A stretch of 64,000 bases of DNA from Crossaster papposus. Lineage: Eukaryota; Echinodermata; Asteroidea; Velatida; Solasteridae. Location of the stretch: contig JBAIAA010000259.1 of the NCBI GenBank assembly GCA_037893245.1, positions 688,001 to 752,000 on the forward strand, given 5' to 3'. Both the position numbers and the translations under genes were made by a program. The notes beneath the pieces are model-generated. The model did no database searches. It saw nothing but the letters and a program-made list of their open reading frames with translations, and was not told where the DNA came from. Below are positions 32,849 through 43,413 of the stretch, in pieces. The number at the start of each line of letters is the position of its first letter. Position 1 is the stretch's first letter.

Positions 32849-34641
32849 CTACAGAGTCACTTGCGCCAACCCCCGGGATAGCGGGGGGGCAGGCGCACGG
32901 AAACAGCGACCGGCTTGTCTTTGCTGGCCAGAGAATGGTTGATGCTGGGGATGGGCGGGCCGCGCACCCGACGGGTTGTCGGCACGGCCACGAAAACTCC
33001 CTCTGTTCGCCTTCACAGGTCTGCGTCGGGGGATGGTGAACGACGCTTTCTTAGGCTGGGAGGGAGGCTTCGCGGTTGAAGGTTTCTTGAGATTGATTTT
33101 CTCTGTCATCTTCAAACGCTTGGCCTCGGCCTGCATCAACTCTTCGAACTGGCCTGCGAAGAGATCCATGCCAGCGAGTGGGAGCTCTTCAAATCGTCTG
33201 CGCGCCGCAGGGGAGGGCAGGAACAATGAGTCCAGCACATTCCCGCAACGGGCCGATGTCATCAGGGCGGAGATGCGTGCAAATTGGTAGAGGACCACAC
33301 GCAACCCCTGGTCCAAGCAGTGGAAAGCAGCCTGCAGCATGTCAGCTGGGACGCCTCCCTCCTCATCCAACCCCGAGACCAAATACTCCGAAAGGAGTAG
33401 CAGGAACGAGGTGGAGCGCATACCGAAGCGGGAGGCGGTGTCAGATTTACGCAACGTTTCCTCAAACTTCTCTCGGACCTTGTCTGAGAAGATGCGTTTC
33501 CCTGTTGCAGCACCCACATCAGCGGCGAGCTTGTCCTTCGCCGCATCGGGGACAGTAGGCACGGCGAAAAAATTTTCATAATCCGCCGGCAGGAACTGGT
33601 AGTAGTCCTTGGTCCGGCGGGTGACGGCGGACCACTTGTCTGCTTTCATGATCTTTTCCATATGTTCAACGCACACCTGGTCCAGCGGGAGGACGGGAAC
33701 AATTTTCTCCGAGCTCACCGCCGGCCCAGTGCGCCGCTTGAACGACTTATGGTCGGGCTTCGGTGCTGGCTCCACAAGGGGCAGTTGAAGCACGCGACAC
33801 ATGTCACGCTGGACCAGACGCAGCTCCGTTTCGGCGATGGAAAGGCGCTGCATCTGGACGACCTCATCCTCTGAGGCCGAGCCCCCGAAGGCGTGGGCTG
33901 AGTTGATCCCTGAGACGGTGAGCTGGCCGGCCCCTGTGGCGGGGCAGGCAGCGCCATGTCACGGTCCGGTGGCTGGGCCGTATCCTCAGGCACAAGGGAC
34001 ATCGATGGATGCAGGCTGAGGGCCGGTGGGGACGGCGGCGCACGGCTGTCCCTTTGTACTTGAGCCACCCAACCGTGACTGATAACGGACGGCTGGGCAG
34101 CGTATCCCAACGGTGCCACTGGGCCGTCCACCGCGGCCCTCTGCCGGGGGGCAGAGAGGGCCGCCAGTGAGGCCGAGATGGCTTGGAACGCCGTAAGGAA
34201 CTCGGTCCGGGAGACGTTGTCTCCATGGTGACGCTTTCCCCGGCGGCCCGAAGAGCTGCTCGAGCTGGACGAGGAAGGCGAGCGGCGGGAACGCCGGCCA
34301 GACTTCCCCTTCTTATGTTTCGAGCGGACCCGCCGGGAGGATTCCGAAAAATCGGATGACTCCTGGGGGACCACGACCCCCGAACACCGGGTGAAACCCG
34401 ATGCGGTGGTCGGCTCTTCAGAGCGGGGGTCGGCCAGCAGTCCGGGGGCCCCCCGGAAAGACTGGTCCACACCCCCAAACCCCTGCCCGGGCGGCAGCGC
34501 CTCCAGCCCCACAGGGCGGAGGTCGGCTAGCAAGCCCGGGGGCCCGTAGGCCTGTCCACCCCGTGACTCTGTGGCGTACACTGCCAGTGAGCTGGGGGGG
34601 CGCGGGGGGTTATGGCCCACCGAGCTGCGTGGGGTCGTCAC
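32849..34641 (-). pseudogene. DIRS gag-like protein
   Basis: The frame from 34641 gives a Pro/Gly-rich start, a basic Arg/Lys/Ser stretch with a run of about nine Ser (about 34250-34290), and low-complexity Pro/Ser/Gln sequence. The frame from 33853 gives the conserved gag core: RDMCRVLQLPLVEP, QFLPADYENFFAVPTVPDA, KRIFSDKVREKFEETL, LPLAGMDLFAGQFEELMQ and EAKRLKMTEK. It then gives an RGSFRGRA tail. The same core is in the DIRS copy at 0.8-1.6 kb. A frameshift near 33860-33900 joins the two frames. The probable role is packaging element RNA. Confidence 0.78.
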
Positions 34642-35160
34642 AACAGACGGCCCCGAGCTCGGAGACGGGGCGGGTAAAGCGTGCGGGTCCGTGACAATGG
34701 ACCCTGGCTTTTTATTCCCGCGCCCCTTCCCGGGCCTGGGTTTGGTTCCGACAGCGGAGTCCGCCTTGCGGCTCTTGCCGGAACTACCCCTGCGTTTAGC
34801 CGTCCCACCGACGATGGCCGGGGGGGGGGAGACCGTAGCTGGTACTCCCCTGCCCGACCGGTGGGACTGGCAGCGCCCACAGCCGATTGTGGCTGTGAGT
34901 GCTGGCTGGGGGAAGAATTAGGGAACGGCGCAGCGTTCCCCGCATCAACCCCCGAGGCTCCCGGCTGTCCCGAGGGAGTACAAATTCCCTCGGTTATGAC
35001 AGACGGAGCTCTCGCCAAACGTCGCATACTGTAACTTATCAAACAATCACTCTACAATATCACTTCTTTTATTTTATTGAACTCTCTTGCGAAAAACGCA
35101 GTAATTTAAGTGTAACTGGGAGACCCAGAAAAACACGTCTTACCGCGACCACTGCTAAGA
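34642..35160 (-). other. DIRS leader region
   Basis: GC-rich sequence lies between the left terminal repeat and the gag frame. An open frame (35042-34638) is Pro/Arg/Gly-rich with no domain I recognise; it may be extra gag sequence or leader. Confidence 0.4.
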
Positions 35161-35646
35161 GAAAAGAGGACGTTCGCGGGGCACGCATGTGCGGGCTCTA
35201 TGGGGTGGCCTCTGGAGGGCGCTGTTGGCAAACTCTTAGCGATTATACCTGCCGGTCTAGGAAATATGCAAATGTAGTAATTCGCTCTACAGGTAATGTA
35301 TGAGCGCAGTGGACCTAACATGTACAAATTTCATTTCAAAAGGTGATAGCGACTTGGAGATATTGCCGAAATTCTGGAGCGGTTTTGTCTACGCAGAAAT
35401 AATAATCTGCATTGGAATACACACTCTGAGAAACGTCACTGCAGTAACGCTTCTCAGATTCAAATTTGTTGGGATAAAAAGTGATATATTTTCCATAACC
35501 GCAGTACTTCGAAGTAAAAAGTTTCTAAAAATGAATTATACTATCCAAAGCTGCTCTACTTCTTACCAAGTAAGTTTTTATTGCCATACATTTTTGGAGT
35601 AATTACCAAACGTATACGATTCCTTTAACCCTAACCCTACCTAATG

Positions 35647-35676
35647 CTACTTTTTACTACTAGTAGTAAAAAGTAG
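35647..35676. repeat. Perfect 30-bp palindrome
   Basis: The sequence equals its own reverse complement and has the centre ACTACTAGTAGT. Related AGTAGTA and AGTATTTTGTAG words recur to 36020, including an inverted pair with AGCATTGGGT near 35768 and ACCCAATGCT near 35994. Confidence 0.85.
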
Positions 35677-36393
35677 TATGCAGTACTCTCACTGACTTGT
35701 GTGCAATGACTGTAGTAATTTTTAGTATTTGGTACTTCACCCCTAATTGCACTCGAAGTACTTTTTAGCATTGGGTCCCTCTGCTTGCTGAGTGTGCATG
35801 GCCCATGTATGCTCTGTAAGGTGTTCTAAACTCTACAGCAAAAATTGTCACTTGGGACACAATGGGTCAAGGCTGGACTACTGCATTTTTTGCCAGGTAA
35901 GTATTACTGACCTGTATTGCCACTATTAGTATTTTGTAGTTGGCAGTATCTGTACTCTGTCAGTACACACCCAATCATCAGTCACGGAGAGACCCAATGC
36001 TACAAAATACTAAGTAGTATTCTGTAGTACGCAGTTCTTTAGCCCAAAGTAAGGCCTAGGGGGTTAGGGTTAAATGAAATAACCTATAAATACTGGCAAC
36101 TTTGTTGCCTGCACCTTTTCTGTAAAATTACACAAACATTGCAGTGTATATACGTTAGTTGTTATTTGGCAGTTTTTAATGTTAAAATGCAAAATACATG
36201 TCTAAAAACGTCACAAATGACAGAAATGTGTGCTTTATTGTTTATAATGAAAATGTTATACGTAAAAACAAATACAATGTAAAACAAAACAATCTTTTAC
36301 AGTAAAATGTCTGCCTTCAGGCAGAGATTAAACAAAAAACTACACGTAATTATAAACCAATTAATCATTTGCGTGTTAAATTTGAATAGTATC
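35677..36393. other. AGTAGTATTTTG-type decayed repeat; no gene
   Basis: Phrases such as TTTTTAGTATTTGG and ACAAAATACTAAGTAG recur. The region is otherwise uninformative. Confidence 0.35.
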
Positions 36394-36660
36394 TGGTACA
36401 CTGACTTGTTCACCCAGCTTGGCACAGTTTAACTTAAATTCTCCAGTTCAAAGACGATGTCTATATCACGTGATTCGGGGCAAACCTTACGCTAGCAACC
36501 CCCAGCTCTGGAATTGTCTGGTGTCCTTGTGCCATTCTCAACCATCGTGAACAGTGTATTGGTACTGAGCGTCTATTGAGTAACTATGCAAGAGCTTGCT
36601 CCAAATCACGTGATATAGCAACAGTGTCTTTGGTGTCTGTGTGAACAAGTCAGTGTACCA
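36394..36660. mobile_element. Foldback MITE, 267 bp
   Basis: Perfect 20-bp inverted ends (TGGTACACTGACTTGTTCAC) and a second inner inverted pair (TATATCACGTGATT / AATCACGTGATATA) are present. No coding capacity. I could not settle the target duplication. Confidence 0.78.
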
Positions 36661-37174
36661 TATATTAATAGTAAATGGTAAACTCAAGAGTAAACTGGAC
36701 TTACTGGTAATGGCAACTTTGCATGGTCATGGATGGTCACAATGTGGGTGATTCGGTTGCTATGCAACGCTTCCTGGTCTTTTGCATCTTCAGAGAAATA
36801 ATGTACGATACAAGTCATTGTTAAAATGTGTCAGTTATTAGGACAACTAGCCCCTTACCCAAAGATGCCGGATTGGTCAGGTGAGCAGTGGCTTGGTTAT
36901 ATTTTAGGTTGGGAAGGACATGTTGAAAGGTCTAAATACAGCAAAACACTGCAATACACATGATGATAACGGCACATGCGGTACAATGTACTACCGTACG
37001 TCACCACACTAATGATATACATTGAGTTGGATTGCATGGTCATGCAGGCCAAACTGCATGACCCGCAACAGATCTAGTCTTGTGCAACGATCGACCAATA
37101 AGAAAACGATTTTAAAGGTCGGCTTAGATTATTAGCATAATGACGCCACCCCCAAAACCTCCCACCAATGGTTT
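36661..37174. other. No gene recognised
   Basis: AT-rich stretch between two MITEs with no supported feature. Confidence 0.35.
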
Positions 37175-37482
37175 GACCAAGGCGTTCGTCTGTCTTCAGT
37201 TGATTTGTATATAAATAGTGGCCACGTGAGGTCGCTGTACGCGCTTAAAACTAAATTGGTGGAATTCCATGTACATAAAAATGATGAATTCAACATTCAA
37301 TGTGTTGAATTAATACATTTAAAGGTTGAAATTCCAACTTTTAAGAGTAGTCACTGACCGCACTGACCGCATAAGGTTGATTCAACACTTTAGTTTTAAG
37401 TGTGTATTTTGCACTGATAGTCAGCGCGCGGCGTGAATTGGCCGTACGGACGGATACTTGTATAATGACGAACGCCTTGACC
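37175..37482. mobile_element. Foldback MITE, about 308 bp
   Basis: The ends GACCAAGGCGTTCGTC and GACGAACGCCTTGACC are nearly perfect inverse repeats. Inner CTTAAAACTAA and TTAGTTTTAAG form a further inverted pair. No coding capacity. Confidence 0.6.
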
Positions 37483-37971
37483 AAGGCTAGAACTCTCCAA
37501 TCCAACCCGACAAAAGCCGGACCTGACAAATTCAGGTAACTTATCTGAACTGACAAAAATTCAATCAGAACCCGAAAACCACACAAATATCTGGCCAAAT
37601 TGTCCTATAATGTAATACTATAATGTAAACAAAAGATGCAACTTGTGTATAGCAGAGAAATACATAATCATATGCAAGCCCAACCTAGGTACACTAAATA
37701 AGAGGAGCGAAATCGTCTCTAAGTGTAGGCACCGAGTGCTAGGGTCAGTGACGTAACGCGCGCAATAAGTTCAATAACGTATAAACGCGGAGCGCGATCA
37801 GGATTCGATACATAACGCGCGCAACACAATGTGTATACGAAGATGCTACCGGTACACGGTATTCTATGTCATTCTGCTGATGAGTGCCACACGGTACAAA
37901 ACAGTCTGTCCAGAAATAAATATGCCAAAGTTATTTTAACTCGTATCCTGAATTTATTTCATAATTATAGC

Positions 37972-38371
37972 TCCGCACTGAAAGCTCGGTTTTATTTCCG
38001 GTGAGCACTGTTATTTTTATATTTTCACATTTTCTATGCTTTTCAGTGCTACGCAGAATTGTTTGTATATATATATACAAACACTTCGGCGCGCCATCTC
38101 ACTCCACCAAGGACATGAGCGTCTGCGTTGTTTCCACGGCATCGTCGGACATCGTTTGGAACAGCGTGTGATGTTCCAACTGGGCACGCTCCAACCTGAC
38201 GGGATGAACGCGGAGTTCACCTTCTCCGCGTTTGTTCTACCAGCGGGACATCACAACAAGCCATAATTCTCCCTGAAGAAGGTGCATTCGCACCGAAAGC
38301 TCGGTCTTATTTCCGGTGAGCACTGTTATATTTATATTTTCACATTTTCTATGCTCTTCAGTGCTACGCAG
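37972..38371 (+). mobile_element. Penelope-like element 3' remnant with direct terminal repeats
   Basis: Two direct repeats of about 80 bp (about 37975-38056 and 38290-38371), sharing GAAAGCTCGG and ATTTCCGGTGAGCACTGTTA, flank a short coding fragment. The fragment (about 38085-38266) reads HRLEQRVMFQLGTLQPDGMN, which resembles the C-terminal end of GIY-YIG endonuclease domains in Penelope-like elements. Direct pseudo-LTR copies from tandem insertion are also usual there. RT is absent. A perfect palindrome with an AT core lies at 38061-38082. Confidence 0.6.
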
Positions 38372-38389
38372 CATCCCAAATTTTGATGT

Positions 38390-38392
<3 letters not shown>

Positions 38393-38425
<33 letters not shown>
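38393..38425. repeat. AT microsatellite
   Basis: A near-uninterrupted AT dinucleotide run lies directly before a HINE 5' end. Confidence 0.9.
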
Positions 38426-38427
<2 letters not shown>

Positions 38428-38429
<2 letters not shown>

Positions 38430-38825
38430 AGCGGTTTCGGAAACTCAGCCGAAACAGCTATTGCAATCGTAGTTTCGGTTTTTCACCGAAACAGCTTTGT
38501 TTTCGTTAAGATTTTAATTTTTTGTTCCTTTTTTCTTTTTCTCCTTCAGACTTTTCCCCCATAGGCTTTGTACACGTTTTTTATTCTGGCATTTCCATTT
38601 GGCACTTTGGTAAATCCGATCGACTTCAGACTTGGAATACTCTTAGACCACCACCCACAGATGGTCCTAGACAAAATGATTACGTCATTCGTGGTCACGT
38701 GACATCACGTTAAAGGTTCAATTTTGTTATATACCGGTAGGATTTGTACACGTTTTTCCTCAGAATATTGAATTTGACACTTGATCGACTTGAGACTTAG
38801 CACACACCTCGACCACCATCCCCTG
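38428..38825 (+). mobile_element. HINE copy 5, left part
   Basis: It begins TTAGCGGTTTCGG...CCGAAACAGC, the family 5' foldback, then shows TTTGTACACGTTTTT and ACCACCACCCACAGATGGTCC. It stops at CCACCATCCC, where the family A Harbinger-like element is inserted; the family text resumes at 47143 with GAGGGCC. Confidence 0.7.
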
Positions 38826-39122
38826 CACCCGATTTCACTAAACTTTGCGACACGTCGCAACTCGAGTTACGAAGAGTAACGCGTCGCATCTCGCGACGCG
38901 TCGTACGATCCATTTCACTAAAGTTACGATGCGTTCAACGCGTCGCAAATACCTTGACAACGGCAAGTAATACGTCGTAAGTTACGAAGTGTATTTGGGT
39001 CATCGTAAAATAAGATGCGTCTTTCCATAGCCAGTTTTACGCAATAGAAATGAAACAAACGAGACTAGAATACTCAGAGAATATGTTGGAAGTTGTAAAT
39101 AAAACATTCATCGTAGTCATAT

Positions 39123-40977
39123 TGTTACATGGTTCTCGGACAGTTTACTGAAATATAGGACAAAGAAGGGAGAAAGCATGAGAGCATGTCCATTCACTTA
39201 GTAGAACAGTATAGAAGTGTTTAATATTCAAATCATGAACTATAACTATAAACACGATGAAGAATATATAAAATCATCATAAACTTGTGCTCAGCTAAAT
39301 ACTAAATAATTAAATCACTTAATTCACAAAAACTAAAGCCGTGTTCCCATTAGACTTTTTCTTCCGCGGCCACGCGGAAACTTACCGCGGCATTCCTTAG
39401 CGTGAATCTACCACGCGTTCCCACCTGGACTTATATTCCGCGACGAAACGGTTCTTTCGCTGTTCGAGACAGGTAAAATGTCACACATTGCGGGTGCTGT
39501 GCACACTCACCTTTGACCCATGCGGGATATGACGTGCCTGTGACGTATTTTTCGCGCGCTGGATTCGTCGGCCACAAAATCGATAAAATCTGCCATGTTT
39601 CTAACTAATCAAGTAGCGAAACTGCAGCAACTGGACGAGATTGAAAAAAGCGCTGACCGTATTGCATCCTACACACGCTGCGTACGGTACGATGATATAC
39701 CACACCACCATCAATGCAAACGAGACAGGGAACCATACTACCATTTTCGCGCGAGTTCTGTGTATAGTTGTGACGTATACAGGAAGTGTTGTTGTTTGCA
39801 TAGCGTTTTACAGCGTGGTCGCGGTAGGTTTACAGCGCGGAGCGTTCCCATTGGACTTTTTAGCGGCCCTGATAATTTACCGTGGCTGCGCGGAAGTCTC
39901 CCGCGACCTCTTTCGGCCTTTTTATTTTACATCACGGTCCCGGTAAATAGACCGCGAGGTCAGTCTACTGTGCGTCCCCATTGGATTAAATTTTGTCATT
40001 CTAAAGAAAAGTCGTGGTACTCTAACAAAATTAAGTCCAATGGGAACATGCCTTAATAGTCAAGAAACAAAACATTAAAACCATGTGGTCGAAACTAATA
40101 ACCACCTAAATAAACTATGGAATAACAACACTCCAAATTCCAGTGGCTCGATGTCAGACTCTTGACTACAACTGGCTCTGGGCCATACTCCCTAATTGTA
40201 AACACAGCTGTCATTGTTCTAGACTTTGGCCACCCATCCACCCTTGGGAAATACAAACATTCCTCCATGGGTCACCTACTATTAGTACATGTACAGCGTA
40301 GGCCCTATTCACTCTTTCCAGCCACACGTGTGCCTGCATTTACCCCAACTTTATCTACACAACTTTGTAACTGAACAACTTTCACTATTCTTGCATTTAC
40401 AAGTACATGAAGTATACAATGAGGACTACATTCATAACTTCCTTGCAGTTTCTACCAAATACATTCGGGGTAAATACAAAGTGTCAAATCAAACTCTTTC
40501 AGCTTCAAAGTATTAATGAACTTCTATTTAGAATAACTTTATGTTCTTTATCTAATTAAATGAAAGTAAGGATAATTCTTATACAGTTTCTAACCCAAAC
40601 CTACCTCAATGTTCTACATGTAACGAACAACTAAATCTCTAAACTTGGTAATCTTTATGTTCAATCATTACTAAATTTATCAAGAAGGAATTACCTTGTA
40701 GACAGCATTCATGAACAATTCTCTTTTTACAATATCTAAATGAGATAAGAAAAGTTAACACATACCTGAAATATAGGACAAAGAAGGGAGAAAGCATGAG
40801 AGCATGTCCATTCACTTACTAGAACAGTATAGAAGTGAAAAGGCATGCAGACATACTGACCCAGATCTTTGGACTATACCAAAATTGTACGGGGAGATGG
40901 GTATAATTGATCTGTGACCCAGATCTTTGAACTATACCAAAAGTGTCTGTGTGTGGCTTAATACACAGGGCTCTACA
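39123..40977 (-). repeat. gypsy 3' LTR with internal insertions
   Basis: It runs from the TG end at 39123 to CTCTACA at 40977. The last 35 bp (40943-40977) equal the 5' LTR remnant at 46747-46781. A 70-bp block (AAATATAGGACAAAGAAGGG onward) occurs twice, at about 39152-39220 and 40768-40836, bracketing 1.5 kb that includes a MITE. A 59-bp tandem duplication with CCAGATCTTTG..CTATACC lies at 40858-40943. The bracketed 1.5 kb is probably acquired sequence. Confidence 0.7.
39337..40053. mobile_element. Harbinger-like MITE, family B, TAA duplication
   Basis: The inverted ends AGCCGTGTTCCCATTAGACT and AGGCATGTTCCCATTGGACT are flanked by TAA (39334-39336 and 40054-40056). It is 717 bp long, GC-richer than its surroundings, and has no transposase motif. 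It lies inside the gypsy 3' LTR, so it is younger. Confidence 0.82.
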
Positions 40978-40988
40978 CACTCCCCTCC
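40978..40988 (-). other. gypsy polypurine tract
   Basis: On the minus strand GGAGGGGAGTG directly precedes the 3' LTR. This is the expected position and composition of the plus-strand primer, and it fixes the LTR boundary. Confidence 0.75.
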
Positions 40989-41429
40989 AGAAATGAATGT
41001 CGTCTCGACATTTTTTCATGTCTGTACTATGCGGAACATGATGATCATGCGACTTCGTCGAAAAGAGTCTTGGTATAACTACTAGAACGTACACAGTCCA
41101 TCTGATGAAGTGCTGCTGGAAGTGATCAAGTTCCAATGACACATCATCCTAAGTCGAGTAGACTCATCCGATAAAATGGCTGGTATCCAACATTGTTGCT
41201 TAGTAGAGTGTTCCGGGTTACAGGTCCATGTACAATCTCATCTTTGTTGCGCAACATTCACTAAACTAGTGCACATGGCCTTGGTACTCTGTCTGCTGTA
41301 TTTCCCGGCCAAGACTTCTATCACACTTCCGGCTCGTAGAGATGATGCTGGGTATGGCTATTGGCCTATACAGGTCATTTCAGTACTCAGGTCATCTCAA
41401 TATTTCAGTACTCAGGTCATCTCAATACC

Positions 41430-41871
41430 TCAGGGCATTGTGACATTTTGATGAGGCACCCAGTTCGGTTGGTGATAGAACCATGGTGACGGCGTTGGTA
41501 GAGTAGGTCGCCAAGGCTCAGTCTGGTGCCAGGCAGGCTGCACAGGATACTGATACTGGTAAGCCATCTGAGGTATTTGGGCAGCATGCAGAATTGTGGG
41601 TTGGCAGGTAGGGGTCCCCAGACAATCATACGTCAGCATAATTGGGGGCTGTCTGGTCCGCGTGGGACGATGCTGCGTCTTCAACAGTCGCATCCTGAAC
41701 AGCTGCTTCTTCAACAGCTACGTTCTCATCAGCCGCATCCTGAACAACCGCCTCTTCAACTGCTATGTCCTCAACCGCTGCATCCTCGACCGCCTCTTGA
41801 ACAGCTACGTTCTCGATAGCCGTGTCCTCCTCCGGTAAACTGCCGATGACTACTGGGTGTTCTCCAGCTGT
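41430..41871 (-). other. gypsy region between integrase and polypurine tract
   Basis: The minus strand encodes His/Gln/Pro-rich low complexity (94 codons from 41714). The plus strand shows repeated leucine-, cysteine- and arginine-rich units from tandem copies of a CATCCTGAACAGC-like word at 41690-41815. I see no envelope-like features. Confidence 0.45.
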
Positions 41872-43413
41872 TTAGGCAGTATCATCCATAGGTGTACCTT
41901 GATGCAGAGGTGGGGTGATGGGGCTGTGAGCTTCGGGAATTGCGGTTACGTCAGGTGGGTGAATAAGAATGACTTCGTAATTCTCCTCGTCATCACTGAT
42001 GGTGGCATCGGGCTGCTGGGTCTCTGCAACTGTTCTGGTTTTGCGTGTAGTGTGTCCCTTGCTTTGGGGCAGGCCCTGATGTGGTCTATCGTCCTGGTTC
42101 GGTTTACTACTGATGAAGTCACAGGGCAGTAGCAGATTACGATGCAGTATTCTTGTTCTACCCTGGCCACTCTCTGGTTCCACTTTGTACACAGGGATGT
42201 CATTACCCTTCTGGGTAACTACCTTGTATACTCTATCTTCCCAGTAGGACTTGAGTTTAGATGGGCCCTCTGTCCTTTCGAGGTTTTTGATGAGAACCCG
42301 GTCTCCAGGCATCAAGATAGTGCTCCGTGCCCTGCGATCGTAGTAGGCTTTGCTCCGCTGGCCAGTCTGTTGAGAATTCTCTGACGCGATCCTGTATGCT
42401 TCTTGCATCTCCATTTGCCAGCGTGAAGAATATTCTCTACTAGAAACTTCCTGCTCTTCCTTCTTCTCGAACCCGAAGGCAAGGTCAATGGGAAGACGTG
42501 GATGCCTGCCAAATAGGAGATAGAATGGGGAGTACTCCGTCGTTTCATGCTTGGTGCAGTTGTATGCGTGCACTACCTTGTTGACTCCGGACTTCCAGTC
42601 AGACTTCTGGGTTTCAGGCAGTGTTCGCAACATGCCAAGCAGGGTCCGATTGAAACGTTCCACCTGCCCGTTGCCCTGGGGGTGGTATGGCGTGGTGCGG
42701 GAGTGACTTATCCCAGAGTACTCTTCAAGTCTAGCAAAGAGATGATTTTCAAACTCGCGCCCTTGGTCGTGATGAAGTTTCTTTGGGAACCCAAACTTCA
42801 GGATGTAATAATTGAAGATTATGTCAGCTGCTGTCTTCCAACTCTTGTTCTTGGTTGGATAGGCCTGTGCAAACCTGGTGAAGTGGTCAATGACAACCAA
42901 AATATATTCAAAGCCACCCTTGCTCTTCTCCAGGTGTACGTAGTCTATGGCTACTAATTCGAATGGCTGGGTCATGGTGATGTTGACAAGAGGAGCTTTG
43001 ACCGGCTTGGTAGGCTTCTTCTGGATGAGGCATCGGCAGACTTGAGTGATGAAGTGTTCAATCTCGGAGGCCATGTGCGGCCAATAGAAACGTTCACGGG
43101 CTAAGTGTGCCACTCGCTCAGATCCCAGGTGGCCCGCATTGACATGAAGCTCGGTGTACACCAACTGTTTGAGTTGCCGAGGTAAAACCAGTTGGGTACG
43201 AGTGCCTGTTTTACGCCACAGAATACCCTCCTCGTCCACATGGAATTTGCCCCACTCGTGCATCAATGTTGTGACAGTCTTCGGCTCACCCTGTCGTTCT
43301 GCCCGGGTTGGCCATCTTCCCAGAGACTTGTAGCGTAGTACTCGTCCTATGGCAAGGTCCTCTTCCTGGGCCAGTCTGATTTCTTGCCTACTGAACTGTT
43401 TAAGGAGACTCAC
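41872..43413 (-). CDS. gypsy integrase (pol C-terminal part)
   Basis: The open frame has 513 residues. Residues 90-128 form an HHCC-like zinc region (H90, H95, C126, C128; the last pair is one residue closer than usual). The catalytic core has D157 (AIDYVH), D216 (HHDQGREF) and E252 (GQVERF), the DD35E spacing. GVNKVVHAYNCTKHETTEYSP and LLFGRHPRLPID follow. Residues about 360-430 form the GPY/F-like barrel (DRVLIKN...KLKSYWED). No chromodomain is visible; the tail is acidic and Pro-rich. It would insert the element's cDNA. The frame is intact but its upstream pol is broken. Confidence 0.92.
   Translation of the reverse strand: MSLLKQFSRQEIRLAQEEDLAIGRVLRYKSLGRWPTRAERQGEPKTVTTLMHEWGKFHVDEEGILWRKTGTRTQLVLPRQLKQLVYTELHVNAGHLGSERVAHLARERFYWPHMASEIEHFITQVCRCLIQKKPTKPVKAPLVNITMTQPFELVAIDYVHLEKSKGGFEYILVVIDHFTRFAQAYPTKNKSWKTAADIIFNYYILKFGFPKKLHHDQGREFENHLFARLEEYSGISHSRTTPYHPQGNGQVERFNRTLLGMLRTLPETQKSDWKSGVNKVVHAYNCTKHETTEYSPFYLLFGRHPRLPIDLAFGFEKKEEQEVSSREYSSRWQMEMQEAYRIASENSQQTGQRSKAYYDRRARSTILMPGDRVLIKNLERTEGPSKLKSYWEDRVYKVVTQKGNDIPVYKVEPESGQGRTRILHRNLLLPCDFISSKPNQDDRPHQGLPQSKGHTTRKTRTVAETQQPDATISDDEENYEVILIHPPDVTAIPEAHSPITPPLHQGTPMDDTA

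Larger units (their letters stand above)
31081..35314 (-). mobile_element. DIRS-like element with inverted terminal repeats, RT deleted
   Basis: The terminal repeats are inverted and identical over 50 bp: 31081-31130 against 35265-35314, starting GTCCACTGCGCTCATACATT. The minus strand encodes gag-like protein, an RT stub and a tyrosine recombinase. Inverted terminal repeats plus a tyrosine recombinase instead of an integrase are the DIRS hallmark. RT palm and RNase H are deleted. The GC content is well above that of the neighbours. No target duplication is seen, as expected for this mechanism. Confidence 0.85.
30679..35627. mobile_element. Outer TIR element (MITE), host to two further insertions
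   Basis: Inverted ends are AAAGGGATCGTATACGTTTG at about 30679-30698 (continuing GTAATT) and, reversed, AAAGGAATCGTATACGTTTG at about 35608-35627. Removing the inner elements would leave only a few hundred bases. Elements ending in TTTGGTAATT are, from memory, abundant in echinoderm genomes, so this is a weak pointer to the host. Confidence 0.65.

Noticed and set aside
31697-34921. Several long plus-strand frames between 31.7 and 34.9 kb
   Set aside because: High GC removes stops; these are shadows of the minus-strand DIRS genes.
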